Below, one piece after another: positions 63,743 through 64,000 of a DNA stretch of 64,000 bases. Under the pieces are notes generated by a model. The model had not been told where the DNA came from. It ran no database searches and saw only the letters and a list, made by a program, of their open reading frames with translations. The translations under genes and the position numbers were made by a program. The DNA lies in assembly GCF_000482805.1 (NCBI RefSeq), contig NZ_AXWT01000022.1, positions 9,005 through 73,004 on the forward strand, read 5' to 3'. The first letter of the stretch is position 1, and the number at the start of each line of letters is the position of its first letter. Source of the DNA: Deinococcus murrayi DSM 11303. GTDB lineage: Bacteria > Deinococcota > Deinococci > Deinococcales > Deinococcaceae.

Positions 63743-64000
63743 TCAACTCGGTTGAGGGCTGAGGAGACGGAGGGCAGCCAGGGGGTTGAGGCGGAGCTGG
63801 CGAACAAGTGCGGTGACGTGACGCGTCTGTGAGGACAGCAGGGCCAGGACCACGCCATTGAGGACAGCGCGTCCTTGAGCACCTTTGCGCAGACGGCATC
63901 GGTCCTCGTGAAGGACAGTGTCGCGACGATGGTGCGAGCGGTTTTCGATCCCCCAATGACCCCGCCAATAGTCCTCCGCTTCCTGAGCCGTCAGCAGCCT
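63743..64000 (-). mobile_element. 3' end of an ISAs1-type transposase, cut by the window edge
   Basis: The minus strand is open from the window end to TGA at 63743-63745, 85 codons without a start codon in view. The translation contains AEDYWRGHWGIENRSHHRRD, followed by EDRCRLRKGAQGRAVLNGVV. This is the C-terminal signature of ISAs1-family transposases ('HWGIEN', then 'ED..R.RKG'), where the Glu of the DDE triad lies. The N-terminal part and one IS end are beyond the window. The visible IS end should lie between 63690 and 63742; no clear terminal repeat could be read. Confidence 0.82.

Noticed and set aside
63738..63968. A 76-codon minus-strand frame at the right end
   Set aside because: Another frame of the same strand encodes the transposase C-terminus with the HWGIEN motif; this one has no family features.

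Overview
This is a high-GC bacterial chromosome segment from the genus Deinococcus. The genus call rests on a ddrC-type gene (45928-46620) with a 17-bp palindrome of the radiation/desiccation-response class upstream, two bacillithiol genes (bshB1 and a YpdA-type reductase), menaquinone methylation, and many genes whose -10 hexamer lies only 6-8 bases before the start codon, the leaderless arrangement common in Deinococcus. The species cannot be named from sequence alone. The window contains the chromosomal replication origin.

Layout. 1-1083: end of a metal ABC permease, a small unknown gene and trpF. 1092-1260: a cluster of DnaA boxes far from the origin. 1353-5845 (minus): a phosphoglycerate-mutase-like metalloenzyme, dprA, and a three-gene operon of secreted protein, response regulator and sensor kinase. 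6110-10111 (minus): branched-chain 2-oxoacid dehydrogenase E1alpha, E1beta, a small membrane protein and E2. 10253-14541 (plus): the segregation locus, mnmG-rsmG-parA-parB with three parS sites, two inside the mnmG coding sequence. 14613-21696: VanW-type protein, YpdA-type reductase, fumC, a frameshifted endonuclease III gene, a LURP-like protein, fmt and def. 21876-28755: TPR protein, lipoprotein, two tandem paralogous alpha/beta hydrolases, an MFS transporter, bshB1 and a nitrilase-family gene. 28871-34689: dnaA, oriC (13 DnaA boxes plus a DnaA-trio-like tract), dnaN, eno and pyk. 34749-34792: three more DnaA boxes. 34831-37559: tyrS, a MOSC protein and trmK.

37556-45831 is the most accessory-looking part. 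A SARP/AfsR-type regulator with a degenerate P-loop is divergent from four exported proteins: a pilin-like or spore-coat-U-like protein, a PapD-like chaperone, a small secreted protein, and a 1042-residue usher-like outer-membrane protein. Together they look like a divergent chaperone-usher surface-assembly system. 45892-48941: ddrC with its operator, then two LptF/LptG-type permeases. 49068-53326: pta, ackA and tsaE. 53351-57587 is a second candidate system: a Roadblock/LC7-domain protein, a membrane protein with a large exported helical domain, and a coiled-coil protein, translationally coupled and sharing an N-terminal module between the first and last members. 57713-64000: kbl, menG, a YhgE/Pip-type membrane protein divergent from a TetR regulator over a paired operator, rpmF, and the 3' end of an ISAs1-type transposase cut by the window edge.

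How it fits together. The central part is replication and segregation control (oriC, dnaA, dnaN, parABS and outlying DnaA-box clusters). It is surrounded by housekeeping genes on both strands. Two gene sets of unknown function, the SARP/chaperone-usher-like cluster and the Roadblock operon, are the best leads for undescribed systems.
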